From Amoebidium appalachense (Eukaryota > Ichthyosporea), in assembly GCA_963693365.1 (NCBI GenBank), contig CAVNZM010000002.1:17608001-17672000 (forward strand): 64,000 nt of DNA, read 5' to 3'. The translations under genes were made by a program, and so were the position numbers. The notes under the pieces were generated by a model. It did no database searches. It worked only from the letters and a program-made list of their open reading frames with translations, and had not been told where the DNA came from. This document shows positions 41,055 through 52,799 of this stretch, one piece after another (the stretch's first letter is position 1; each line of letters opens with the position of its first letter).

Positions 41055-41720
41055 CAGATTTATTCTGCGCACGAGCAGAATCATTCCGCTCGACAGGCTG
41101 AGCAGAGTTACTTTGATATGATTGGACGAATCATGAAGAGTATGGTTCATGCAGTGCCGAACAATTCTTCTGTTGCAGGCTTTTTGCAGAATACTTTTAT
41201 ATTAGTATTGTGCAGAATAATTCAGGCTTTTTGCGATATTCTTAGATGTCAGGCTTTTTGCAGAATACGTCACGGTTTTATAATTAGCAGAATAATTCAA
41301 CAGGCCTCATTTTGCAGAATAATTCAGTTTCAATAGAATAATTCAGGCTCTTTGCAGAATAATTCAGGCTTTTTGCAGAACAAGTCAGGCTTTTCACAGG
41401 ATAATTCAGGCTCTTTGCAGAATAATTCAGGCTTTTTGCAGAACAATTCAGGCTTTTTACAGGATAATCCAGGCTTTTTGCAGAATAATTCCAGCAGAAA
41501 GCAGGCTGATTCAACTTCAAAGAATGATCAACAGGCAGGAAGGCTTTTACTATGGTTATTCAGCACAATCCAAACAATTCTGCAGGCTTTGAGCCAGAAC
41601 TTTTCTGCTCGAAGTAGACTTGTCCGCAAAAAGAAGAATCTGTCTGCATTACAAAGAATTATTATTGCAAAAAGCGGAACCATTGTTCGTGTTATTCGAT
41701 GCAGGTTTGTTGCGGCGCGT
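41055..41720. repeat. GCAGAATAATTC repeat cluster with a 21-bp tandem array
   Basis: About 41335-41490 is a tandem array with unit AGGCTTTTTGCAGAATAATTC (21 bp, degenerate copies). Flanking parts carry scattered GCAGAAT/ATTCTGC words in both orientations. Because the unit is 21 bp, open frames run through it on both strands (for example GFLQNNS repeats). These look like a by-product, not a gene. The core is shared with the element at 6603-7012. Confidence 0.7.
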
Positions 41721-41926
41721 GCTAAGCAGATTGATTCTCAACGGTTGCATCATTGGCTCTTGATTTACCTTCCGAATTTATTTCCAGGCCACAGCTACAG
41801 CAACATAGGTGGCGGGTGGGGGTACCGGGTGGGTGGGTGGAGGGAGGGGGGGGAGAGGGGAGGCCGGGTGGGAAGAAAGGGAAGAAAGGCGGAAGGGGCT
41901 GGGGGCCAATGCATGGAGGCGCAGGG

Positions 41927-41967
<41 letters not shown>

Positions 41968-42249
41968 TGGTAAAGAACGTAGTCACTTAGTAAACGAGAT
42001 AGGAGGACGCGTATCATGCAAGTAACAATAATTAAGCACACATTTTCGATCCCACCCACACACCACTGTCTACGATTTTCTCAGGCTTAACACTGCCTTT
42101 TGCTGTTTGCCCCTGCACCCACATGTATCTTGCAACCGGTCCTCCTCCCCCCCTTTTCCTCCCTTCCCCTCCCCCCTCCCGGCCGCTCCCCCCCCCCCCC
42201 CCCCCCCCTCCCCCCCTCCCCCCCCTCTATCCCTCCCTCCCCCTTCCCC

Positions 42250-42349
42250 GTGACCATCACCAACAAAGAAAAGAGGGATTTGGCATTAGTTACTGATGCA
42301 TTCAACCGGGCCATTCGTGCATGTGTGCGCACACACAAGTTTGAGGGGG

Positions 42350-42437
<88 letters not shown>

Positions 42438-42870
42438 TGCGTGTCGCACATGCACATGTGCTTGTGTGGGGGGAGGGACGGAAAGGGGAGGGGACAGGGG
42501 ACGGACAGGGGGGGTGGGTGTGGTAAACTAGTTTTATGACCACTTATCCCCTTTTCAAAACCAGAGTATACCGTGAGGAATTGTTTCACTTTATCGCACA
42601 CGTCGGCCTGAGCACAACCAGGCTGGCAGGAATGCTTATCATACAAGCGCACGTGCGCATTGGCCACGTGCACAGCACACATATGCGCACGTGTCTGTAT
42701 GCATGGTGATGTGTGTTGGTGTGTGCACAGACTCCATAACATTGCATTTCATGACTAATACTCTGTGCAAAAGGATTATACCGGCATTCAATGCACGGTA
42801 TTATTGCATTGCACCCTGATTCAACTGCTATTGACTTTAAAGACTTTGCAGCCCAGCAGGCCACCCATTC
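42250..42870 (+). CDS. Possible divergent EF-hand-like exons (tentative)
   Basis: Three coding-looking pieces lie between the 41 kb repeat cluster and MICU1. Around 42250-42355 the frame reads TNKEKRDLALVTDAFNRAIR and continues ACVRTHKFEG into a GT array. Near 42566-42620 it reads VYREELFHFIAHVGLSTTRL. Near 42791-42850 it reads MHGIIALHPDSTAIDFKDFA. In order these resemble a degenerate calmodulin-like EF-hand pair (helix, poor loop, 'EELFHFIAHVGL', 'IDFKDF'). Exon boundaries could not be fixed: the first piece has no clear AG acceptor and the donors would fall within the GT array. It could be a pseudogene or chance. Confidence 0.25.
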
Positions 42871-42976
42871 ATGCATCTATTTATATGCCTCTACATGCCC
42901 TTGTAGACTCCACCAGAGGCCCAACCAAAAGCATCCGACCATGCTCACTATTCTATTATATACACGACACTATCAG

Positions 42977-43008
<32 letters not shown>

Positions 43009-43211
43009 CCCCCCCCCCCCCCAAAATAAAATTAAAAACTGACCATTTATTGGACGCCAATAAAACACAATGTCCCAACATACGTATTTTGTTATATTAC
43101 GATACAAATGTTAGTTAACCAGCACTATGTGCCCAAGGCCCATGTCTTGCTACCACTTACAATTGTGAACAACAATAGCTTCCATACATGTATCCCTCCC
43201 CTCCCCCCCCC

Positions 43212-43249
<38 letters not shown>

Positions 43250-43431
43250 GAAAATGGAGTGCCTGTGGGAGAAACACACAGAGAGAAGGGTGTTGGGGTA
43301 AAGAGAGAAGCGGGAGCGAGAGAGGGTGGGATGTTAGAGGGGAGGGGGAGAGGGAGAGGGTGAAAGATGTGAGTGACAAAGAGAGAGAGGGACACAAGGA
43401 GGAACAGTAACACAGATAGACCACCACCGCA

Positions 43432-44916
43432 CTACCGCTCGTCCTGCATCCTATCGACCCAGCACTTGAGCAACCCCTTTACCCCGCTCTTCAGCTGGTG
43501 GTTGGGAGGCTGCTTGAGCCCAAAACCCTGCGACGTCTTAATCACCGCCACAAACTCCTGGTGCGACAGACACCCATCCCCGTTGTCGTCGAATATGCGA
43601 AAGATGATGTCCAGAACCTCCCCGTCTAGATCCTCCCCGTTTGTTGCTCTGATTGCCCGCTGGAAGGTTTTCTTGTCCACACTCAGCCCTGCGTCTGTGT
43701 GCATGCGCAACGCATCCTCTAGCGCCGATATGTTGTCTTTCAGCTCCAAGTACCCCAGCCACTTCTTCCACCCCATCAACTTCTCCTCCGACAGCTGCTC
43801 CGTCCTATCCATGAGCGTGTCTTTGAGCTTTCCACTGCGGATAAACGATAACATGGCCACTGCAAACGCCCTTTCAGTCATCACCTCTCCCGGCCCACCG
43901 GCCAGATCCTCGTACTCGATCTTCCCCAACTCATCCCTAATGGCAATCACCGCCTCCTTAAACTGCTGAAAGCTGACCCCCTTGCGATTCTTATCCACCC
44001 CGAAAAGTGTGCGCAAGAGCCCTAGCTCCAGCTTCTGACCGCCCGTTTTCGTAGTCGTACCTCCCCGGTCAAACAATTCCGCCGAGCTCTCTCTCACGTA
44101 GCTCATCACGCGGTAGAATTCCCCGAGGCTAACCATGCCGTTGTTATTCACGTCAAACATGCGGAAGGCGACCTCGACGTTCCTTATAGCTGTGGACAAA
44201 ATGGTGAGGAAAAAGTGGTATTCGGGGAAGGTAATGAGAAGGTAGGGCTGGTCGGCGGGGCCGTCTTCCGGCCGTCGCTGGAAGAAGGTCCCATCGCTTG
44301 CACGCGTGCGCTTACGCAAAGCCTTGAACTTCTCACGGGATATCTCGACGAAATTCTGCTCGCCAATGTGCTCGTTGGAGTGTTGGTGTGGGTGCTTGGC
44401 CATTGGGGAGAGTGACCTCATCATGTCTTCTGGGGTCATGGCCACCTCGTCTCCACACTTATAGCTCGCATAGTAGCGGAACGTGCGCTCTAGTGTGCCC
44501 CCCTTGCGTATCTTCTTCGGGTGCCACTCCACCCCGTCCGAGTCCACACGGTGGGGGGGTGATTCGGTTGTGGCGTGTCTGGGTGGCCCCTCCGAAGGTT
44601 CGTCTGATTCCTTGTGGTGTTTCTCATGTTTGTGCATGTGCGGTTGTTTCTCCCCCTCTAGCAGGGTGGGCTTAGTTGTGGTTTGGTTCAAAAAAAGGGC
44701 AAAAAGCCCAACGGAACATGCACCCAAGAGCCCGTAGCCCACCCTCCTGCTCTGTTTGTCTGTGTGTTGAGCGTGTGTGAGCAGGTAGGCCTGTCCAGCT
44801 GACAAGGGGGAGAGGAGGGTGGGCCGGAGTAGCGCCCTGGCTTGGGGCCGTGACAAACTGAGAAGAATTTTCATGGTGTGTGCCCGCCTGTGTGGGAAGC
44901 ACTTCCCTTCATCCAA
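43432..44916 (-). CDS. MICU1: MICU1-type mitochondrial calcium uptake protein, intronless
   Basis: Single uninterrupted reading frame of 494 codons. A second in-frame Met (residue 15, at 44874) starts MKILLSLSRPQARALLRPTL, a good mitochondrial presequence in an ACC-ATG context, and is probably the true start. A hydrophobic segment lies at about 59-76, then a His/Lys-rich stretch and a basic patch HPKKIRKG. TFRYYASYKCGDEVAMTPED matches the MICU1 signature before the first lobe. EF-hand loop 1 is D255-V-N-N-N-G-M-V-S-L-G-E266; loop 2 is D443-D-N-G-D-G-C-L-S-H-Q-E454; the two between are degenerate, as in the family. The C-terminal helix (GLLKCWVDRMQ) is present. MICU1 gates the mitochondrial calcium uniporter in the intermembrane space. 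The lack of introns contrasts with the neighbours and suggests a retrocopy or intron loss. It is divergent to the Tra2 gene. Confidence 0.92.
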   Translation of the reverse strand: MDEGKCFPHRRAHTMKILLSLSRPQARALLRPTLLSPLSAGQAYLLTHAQHTDKQSRRVGYGLLGACSVGLFALFLNQTTTKPTLLEGEKQPHMHKHEKHHKESDEPSEGPPRHATTESPPHRVDSDGVEWHPKKIRKGGTLERTFRYYASYKCGDEVAMTPEDMMRSLSPMAKHPHQHSNEHIGEQNFVEISREKFKALRKRTRASDGTFFQRRPEDGPADQPYLLITFPEYHFFLTILSTAIRNVEVAFRMFDVNNNGMVSLGEFYRVMSYVRESSAELFDRGGTTTKTGGQKLELGLLRTLFGVDKNRKGVSFQQFKEAVIAIRDELGKIEYEDLAGGPGEVMTERAFAVAMLSFIRSGKLKDTLMDRTEQLSEEKLMGWKKWLGYLELKDNISALEDALRMHTDAGLSVDKKTFQRAIRATNGEDLDGEVLDIIFRIFDDNGDGCLSHQEFVAVIKTSQGFGLKQPPNHQLKSGVKGLLKCWVDRMQDER

Positions 44917-46193
44917 CTTTGTCTCTAAAATAATGGTAATCGGAGTTTTCTCCCCGTTCTCCAGCCTAAAAGCATAAATAGCGCAATCTACTCTTTACAT
45001 TAACAGAAAGACTTAAGGAGTCAAAAATTCCACTGTAGAAAAGTCAACTTCATATATTGAGATTAGGTGGGCGGCACATTTAGGCTACACTTACATGAGC
45101 AACCACGTCAGCTGTACTGCAGCTGCTCCAGTTGGACTGAGCGAGTGAAGCGGAAGCATCCAACGAACATAGAAGGCTACGAGGTCTTGTTAGTGCACCT
45201 TGCAGGGCAATATAAGAATGGTAGGTGATGGCGTGCCCAGAGTAGCCGTATTTCAGCAGTTAACTGCAAGATAGTTCATGGAATATCTTAGGGCTTTTTT
45301 TCTGTCACATAGCCCACCCTTCTGCCTGCCCAGGCACGCTTCATCCCCCGCCTTCCCCCACCCCACCCGCATCCGCACTCCCCCCCCCCCCCCCCCCCCC
45401 CCGCGCGTCGAGTCTACTTTGCTGCATCCGATTCCCCTCCCCCCTTCCCCCCCCTCCCCCTCCCCCCCCCCCCCCCCCCCCCACCCCCCTTCCCCCTCTC
45501 CCGATCTCCTTCCCCCTCCCCTCCGATCCTCACCTTCTCATCCGTCTCCCGCCTCTCGGCGGGCTCCTTCTTGCCACTTTTGCCGCTTAAACCGTACACA
45601 CACACGCAAAGACGGCATGATACCTCTGTCCCTTCACTGGGCATACACACACTGTTGAAGATCTACATGCGGAGTTTGGGTGCAATCGACTGCATAAACA
45701 TACGGACACAAATTACCATCTTGCACCTACACGTGTCTGTAGAGTTCATGTCCATGTCTGTATGAGCCTGTTTCGTGCCTGCCCCTACCCTTACGTGTTT
45801 CTTGCCATCATAGCACTTGTTTGTGTGGGTAACCAGGCAACTTTGCACTCAAGGGGGTGTGTGCACGGCATCCACCTTGTTGAGAGTAAACCAAGAAAGG
45901 TGCCACTCATTGATGTTCTCAGCCTTGACAACTAACACTGTGGGATCTGGTGTGTCAGGAGGACGATGCCCAAGACAACTACCAGGGTGGTAAGCTTTCT
46001 GTGCCCAAAATGCTGCATCCCCTTGGTTGTGCATGTTCTAGTCCTTCCTTTGTTTTGTTCTTCATAATGGTACTGTGGTTTATTCTTTATTCACACCACG
46101 CTGTTCACTTGTCTCTCCGCCTGCTCCAACCCTCCCCCCCCTCGCCCATTTTCCCCGGGCCTTCACACCACCAGTTAAACAATTCACGTGTAG
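44917..46193. other. Divergent MICU1/Tra2 intergenic region
   Basis: 1.28 kb between two divergent start codons. Unique sequence at 44920-45290 and 45600-46120 with a C-rich tract at 45380-45500. It should hold both promoters; no TATA box is evident. Confidence 0.5.
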
Positions 46194-46649
46194 ATGGCGG
46201 CATTGGGTGAGTGCTTCTTTCCTCAAGCGCTTTGCCCCCTCTCTCCCCCCCCCCCCCCTCCCCCCCTCTCCCTCTCTTCCCGCTCCCCTGAAGTCACTTG
46301 TACATGTACAAGCAATAGGCAGCAAGATTTCCTCACGTGCATTCCGGCACTCTATCTCAGTGCTTGGTCCTGCTTCTAGCACGTTCCTTGCACACACACT
46401 GACACGTGCGCCAGTTAAGGAGGAGAGGCGGTCCCGGTCCCGGTCCCCCATACGCCACCGGGACTCCATCACCGAACACGACGAGAGGCCAGAGTCCGAG
46501 AGCAGGTAGGAGTGAGAGATAGGGCAGGGCAATGGGGGGCCGGGGGGGGGGGGGGGGGGGGGGGGAGGGGAAGAGGGGAGGGGGGGGAGGGAGGGGGAAG
46601 GGTTGGGAGGGAGCTTGGGGGAGGTGTGTGTGTGTGTATGTCTGTGTGT

Positions 46650-46680
<31 letters not shown>

Positions 46681-46835
46681 GGGAGAGAGAGGGGGGGGGG
46701 AGGCTGCTCTGTGCAGTGTCTTTGGTATATTTATGGTCCCCCTCTCCCCCCTCTTTCTTTTTCTTTTTTTCGTTTCTGTTTTATTTCTTTTCTTTTCTTT
46801 TCCTTTTTCTTTTTTTCTCTTTGCTTCTGTTCTTT

Positions 46836-46873
<38 letters not shown>

Positions 46874-48165
46874 TTCCTTCCTTCCTTCCTTTCTTTCTTT
46901 CTTTCTTTTTTTTTTTTTGAGTGTGTGTGTGGGGGGGGGGGGGGGGAGGGGGGAGGGGGGAAGGGGGAGGCTGTGGGAGAGGAGGAGTGGGGAGGGGTAG
47001 CCAAACACCCATATAAGCGTTCCTGGCACTTCACATGCTTACACATATACCTCAACACGCATATAAATGTGCCTGGCACTTCACATGCTTACACATATAC
47101 CTACCTGCAGAGGGAATCGTGAGGAGCGCAAAGGGGTGAGTCTGTACGTGAGTGGGCTGGCAAACTGCACCAGAGAGGCCGACCTGCTCTCCAAGTTCTC
47201 CGCCTATGGCAAGGTGCGTGGTTGGGGTAGAGTCTGTGTTTGATGGGTGGTTGGGTGTTTAAGGGGACAGTTACCGTTTGGGTTTGTGGGTGGCAGGGGA
47301 GCACGCACTGTGTAGCACTTGGAGGCATGCAGCGAGGGCATGTCAGTGTGTGGTGTGTGCTGTGGGTGTTTTGCCTGGAGGGCATGTCAGTGTGTGGTGT
47401 GTGCTGTGGGTGTTTTGCCTGGTGGGGATGTCAGTGTGTGGTGTGTGCTGTGGGTGTTTTGCCTGGTGGGGATGTCAGTGTGTGGTGTGTGCTGTGGGTG
47501 TTTTGCCTGGTGGGGATGTCAGTGTGTGGTGTGTGCTGTGGGTGTTTTGCCTGGTGGGGATGTCAGTGTCTGGTGTGTGCTGTGGGTGTTTTGCCTGGTG
47601 GGGATGTCAGTGTGTGGTGTGTGCTGTGGGTGTTTTGCCTGGTGGGGATGTCAGTGCGTGGTGTGTGCTGTGGGTGTTTTGCCTGGTGGGGATGTCAGTG
47701 TGTGGTGTGTGCTGTGGGTGTTTTGCCTGGTGGGGATGTCAGTGTGTGGTGTGTGCTGTGGGTGTTTTGCCTGGTGGGGATGTCAGTGTGTGGTGTGTGC
47801 TGTGGGTGTTTTGCCTGGTGGGGATGTCAGTGTGTGGTGTGTGCTGTGGGTGTTTTGCCTGGTGGGGATGTCAGTGTGTGGTGTGTGCTGTGGGTGTTTT
47901 GCCTGGTGGGGATGTCAGTGCGTGGTGTGTGCTGTGGGTGTTTTGCCTGGTGGGGATGTCAGTGTGTGGTGTGTGCTGTGGGTATTTTGCCTGGTGTGCA
48001 CGTGGGTGCTGGCATGCACTGGACATGGCTGGCCTGAGTGCATGCACGTGGCTCACTGTTGGTCTGTGTGGTGCTGCTGGTGCGTGCCTGCGGAACACTG
48101 CGACCCGCAGCCACACACCCATCACATCCACCCACAGCCACCGTCGACTGAAATATGCTACCCCC

Positions 48166-48204
<39 letters not shown>

Positions 48205-48258
48205 TCACACACACACACACCTACCCCCCTCCCCCCCCCTTACACACACCCACACCTA

Positions 48259-48293
<35 letters not shown>

Positions 48294-48829
48294 CCCCACA
48301 CACTGCTCGTCTTTGATCAAGACGGGTTGACCCGCCCAAGCTCAGTTGATGCTGCTGTCTGAGTTGGAGTGTCGTATATACGCGGGCTAAGGGGTCGAAA
48401 CTCAGACGCAATTGATGACTTGGGTCCTCCCTGAGGATGGGCTCTGCTTATGACGCATACTGTGCACATGGCTGATGTTGCATACTTGAATGTTTGCCTT
48501 TGCATGTGTCCTGCACCATGCTTCTCGTCGTGTATGCGTACTTTGTACCGTGTTCCGCATTCAAAACCCCCCCCCCTACACACACACCACCCCCCCCGTT
48601 CGGCCCTACCCCCCTCCCCCCCCTACACACACGCACACACATCCCTCCGCCCTCCCCCCAGCCCGCCGCACCTTTGCATCCCAATGCAATACCCCTCCTC
48701 CCCTCCTCCCCCCATCCCCCCACACACACATACCACCACTGCCCAAACACCCACTCTGACACACACTCAACTCCCCCCTCCCTGTTCGCCCCGACTCCTA
48801 CACACACCACCATCGTGCGCGCACAACGA

Positions 48830-48861
<32 letters not shown>

Positions 48862-48867
48862 GCACAC

Positions 48868-48898
<31 letters not shown>

Positions 48899-48956
48899 TG
48901 CACACACATGCACACACGCACGCACACACACACACACACACACGCACGCGCACACA

Positions 48957-49047
<91 letters not shown>

Positions 49048-50867
49048 AGTGCACGTGTCCATCATCAAGGACCCGCACACGCAGGGGTCGAGAGGGTTTG
49101 GGTTTGTGGCCATGAGCAGTGAGGATGAGGCAGAGCAGGCATTGGCACACATGAACAGGGCCAGCCTGGATGGAAGAAATATCACCGTGGAGATGGTAGG
49201 GTGTGTGTGTGTGGGGGGGGGGGATGGGTGGGTGGGCGTGGGTGTATGTGTGTGTGTACATTCTGCAATACGTATATGTGCATGCTTCCACTGTGTGGAC
49301 GTGCGCGCGTGTGTGTGTGCGTGCGTGCGCGCGCGCAGGCGTGTGCGTGCGTGTGCGTGTGTGAATGCCTGCCCCGTGTTTGTGGGTGCATGCTTGCAGT
49401 GTGTGCCTGTGCATGCCTACCGTGTGTGCACTGCGCTGATACCTGCCAGTGCTTTCTGATACCCCCTGGCCTTGCAGCATGCACCGGGCTGGCAACAGCA
49501 GACACACACATGGCCCCAAGGCCACCTGGCATTCAGGCCAAATGACTATATGACATACAATGGACAAAGGCACGCAATCAGGACATGCACACCAATGAAA
49601 TGCAAAGACAAAACATGCACACAGGCACACACAGTTGCAGCATTCAGTGCTCAGTTTCAGGGCAGGACACAGGCCATGGCAGTGTGTGATAATTGGCCAA
49701 TCAGGCACAGCACAGACATAGCAGTGCACAGGCTGACAACTGATTGGACGACACATTGGGAGGGCAGTGGTGGTGGTCTGGTGCAGCCACACGTGCAGCC
49801 AATCACGTGCAGGCATGGCAAGGCAAAGGCATTCCGAATGGTGTTATGGCAGAGGGTGCAGTAAGAACACAGGCTCACTCAGCATTACGAGCACACCAGA
49901 AGCAGATATTGCAGACACCCACAGTACTATCAGCACACCAGGGTCAGGCATGCATGACAGGCACATGGCAGTGTGCAGCCAAACACGTGCAGGCACAGGG
50001 GCACAGACACACACAGTATCAGCACACCAGCTGCAGGGCACATGGGTACACATGCACACTCAGGTTGTCACAGATGACGGGCAGAAGCAGCGAAAACATG
50101 TGCTTAGTATCCAGATGGCATGGGCAGAAATGCAACCAGCACACAGGCACAGTGCCAGCAGGAACAGAAAAACATTGGCTCAGGGTCATGCATGAAGGTA
50201 TTGGCTGGGGGCACAGCAGTGGGCCATGGGCAGGTCGGCAGGGAGCTGGGCTGGACACATGACATGCATCCAATGACATTGCCCATTTAAAAATTTAAAC
50301 TGTGGACCAATCAGGCACGGCGTCCACGGCCGCACTCGCCCACGCCCGGGCGCTACCACGGCAGCAAAGGGATGGATGTGGGGCGCAGGGAGGACAGGTT
50401 CCGATCTGACAGGGCTGTGGGCACCCGCTACGGCTATGAGGACAGATACAGATCAGACCCGGACCTGTACCGCCGCCCCTACGCCTCGGACTATGACAGG
50501 TGACCATGGGCATGGGCATGGGGTGGCTTGTGGTCTCTGGGTGGTGTGGTCGGATTGTGGGGCTGCTTTAATGTTTGAGCCCATATTGCGTCCTGGTGGC
50601 CTGGGTGTGCATGTGTTTTGCCTTTCTCTTCTGTATCTGGGTGAGAAAGAGAGTCATGGGTCTTGTGTGCGTGGAGAAAAAATGAAGAGTGGGTTGGGGT
50701 CTGACGTGTGGCTGGGTGGGTGCAGGGGATATCCTCCTCCACGGTCCGTCTATGAAAGGTGAGAGTGTGGTTGCCCCCGTGTGGTGGTAGTAACTATAAG
50801 AGGGTGGTGCATGTTAATGTGGTTGTGGACAGACTGGGTGGGCGGAAAAGGTGACGGAGCAGAGGAT

Positions 50868-50900
<33 letters not shown>

Positions 50901-51365
50901 GGGGGGTTACGTGCAATCGAATGGAAACAGGCACACGTTTTGGTTGTGATGTCACGTGCTCATACTCTCACGTGCGCACACACGAGTGTCTGAACGGGCA
51001 GAGGTGATGTGTGCACGTTAGCACACACAAGTATGTACACAGCAGACATGTAACCACTCCCACGAGCACACACATGCACACACACAAGTACACACGTATG
51101 CATGCACCCACCCATATACGTGCGACTAAGTGAACACATATACCCCCCCCCCACACACACACACGCACACGCATGCGCACACAGACACGTACTAACAGGA
51201 CACCGGGCTACACATACAATGACCCGAACACATCGGCACCCACACCCACATACACGGACCAAATACCCATACTCATACCCATGCACATTGCCTAAAACAG
51301 ACAGACATACACAAACACATACACATACACATACCCTGACACACATACACATTCGCATACATACA

Positions 51366-51423
<58 letters not shown>

Positions 51424-52168
51424 AGCACTACTTGCGCGCACACACATCCATATACATATGTACACCCACCCACACCCACCCACCCACACACCTACAATAC
51501 CTACACCCACACAAGTACACCCCCTCACACGTATGCACCCATCCCCTAGGGCGTACAGTGATCTGCGTGGTGACCGCTATGAGGACCGCTATGACCGCTA
51601 CCGCCTGACCGACCCCCTGGGCAGAGAGCCGCTGGGCAGAGAGCCCCTGGGCAGAGAGCCCCTGGGCAGAGACTATAGGGACACACGAGACTATGCAAGG
51701 GACTACTATGCACGCCCTGCTTCGTCTTCACTGTGCGTTTGCTATCCTCCCCCTCAGACGCAATTGATGGCTTGGGCCCTCCCTGAGGATGGGCTCTGCT
51801 TATGACGCATACTGTGCGCATGGATGATGTTGCATACTTGAATATTTTGCCTTTGCATGCTTTGCATGTGTCCTGCACCATGCTTCTCATCGTGTATGCG
51901 TACTTCGTACCGTGTTCCGCATTCAAACTCCCCCCCCCCCCCCCCCCCCCCCCTCCCCCCTGTTTCGTCTAGCTCGATGTAATTGGATCCTCCTCTCTAT
52001 GTCGATTCCCCCGTGATTGTTTGTATTACCCCCTCTTTGCTTGGACTTGCTGCTGTGTGTTTGCATCACCTAACTGTTGATGTGTACTCTTTGTGTGCTA
52101 TGCAATCTGCATTGTGTTGTCTGCCGTGAATGTTACCTCGTACTGTGAGTAAGTAACACATCTGGCCT

Positions 52169-52220
<52 letters not shown>

Positions 52221-52799
52221 CCCCCACCCCCACCCCCACCCCCTCCCTCTGCGCCTCCGTGCCACCCCTGTGTTTGGACCCACCCTTTCAACCTGGACCC
52301 CCCGAGGACATCCCCTGTTACGGTTCACCCATGCATGCATCATACTGTCTACGTTGATTGTGCACCTCGCACTCGGTCCGGAGTCTAACCAATCCTCCTC
52401 CCCCCCCCCCCCCCCCAAACACACACACCCACACACACACCCCGACACACATCCCTCTTCCTGCATGCACATGCACACATGCACACATACACACACACGT
52501 GAACGGACACATGCTCCCACGCACGTGCACCCATGCACAAACATACACACACAGACACCCATCCACCCACACGCACAAGTCCACCCACCCACACGCACAC
52601 ACACGTGAGCGTACACACACGCACACACACACACGCGCGCACGCACGCACGCACGCACAGGTACATGCCATCATCACGCGATGACCGCTTCAGCTCCTTG
52701 GGTCTCAGCTCCTCCAGCCGCTACGACTCCTTGGCCCCTCCCCGCAGCGCCGCATATGGCAGGAGAGAGCGCTCACGCTCACCCTACACCTACCGTTAA
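46194..52799 (+). CDS. TRA2: Transformer-2-like SR splicing regulator
   Basis: Eight exons: 46194-46206, 46415-46505, 47111-47213, 49046-49195, 50315-50499, 50726-50758, 51550-51723 and 52661-52799 (TAA). They sum to 296 codons with all phases matching. A tiny first exon encodes MAAL. A short N-terminal RS stretch (RRSRSRSPIRHRDS) precedes one RRM with RNP2 LYVSGL (46-51) and RNP1 RGFGFVAM (85-92). Then comes the Tra2-specific linker RRPRPHSPTPGRY (121-133), and a Tyr/Arg/Asp-rich C terminus ending ERSRSPYTYR. Tra2 proteins bind GA-rich exonic enhancers in the nucleus and promote exon inclusion. Exon 7 contains a coding 15-bp tandem repeat (LGREP). The exon 7 donor (TC|GTCTTC) is weak and was chosen because it keeps the frame. 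Intron 3 holds a 44-bp minisatellite. Confidence 0.9.
46540..46975. repeat. Poly-G and polypyrimidine tracts
   Basis: G runs (46540-46565, 46650-46680 and 46930-46946) bracket a CTTT/CCTT-rich tract at 46755-46918 in intron 2 of the Tra2 gene. Confidence 0.9.
47340..48000. repeat. 44-bp minisatellite, about 15 copies
   Basis: Unit ATGTCAGTGTGTGGTGTGTG plus 24 further bases (CTGTGGGTGTTTTGCC...), repeated head to tail at exact 44-bp spacing (ATG at 47428, 47472, 47516). Copies differ by only a few single bases, so the array is young or homogenised. It sits in Tra2 intron 3. Because 44 is not a multiple of three, every frame cycles through the same peptides; it is not a gene. Confidence 0.95.
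48401..48566 (+). mobile_element. Dispersed repeat, copy A (full known length)
   Basis: Begins CTCAGACGCAATTGATG and ends TTCCGCATTCAAA followed by a C tract. It lies in intron 3 of the Tra2 gene, in the sense orientation. It is nearly identical to copy B (51753-51928), and its 3' two-thirds to copy C (22181-22282). Confidence 0.7.
48833..49045. repeat. (CA)n array ending in a Tra2 acceptor
   Basis: About 210 bases of CA with GC interruptions; the terminal CAG is the acceptor of the RNP1 exon (49046). Confidence 0.97.
51753..51928 (+). mobile_element. Dispersed repeat, copy B
   Basis: Same family as 48401-48566, with a small TTTGCATGC-type internal duplication and a few substitutions. It is followed by a poly-C tract. 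It begins about 30 bases after the inferred exon 7 donor of the Tra2 gene, in the sense orientation. Confidence 0.7.

Noticed and set aside
41352-41990. 212-codon frame with GFLQNNS repeats
   Set aside because: The 21-bp repeat unit is open on both strands and the frame runs on into a poly-G tract; there is no splice or homology support.
47340-48000. CRISPR-like regular array
   Set aside because: The repeats are contiguous with no unique spacers, in an intron of a eukaryotic gene; it is a minisatellite.
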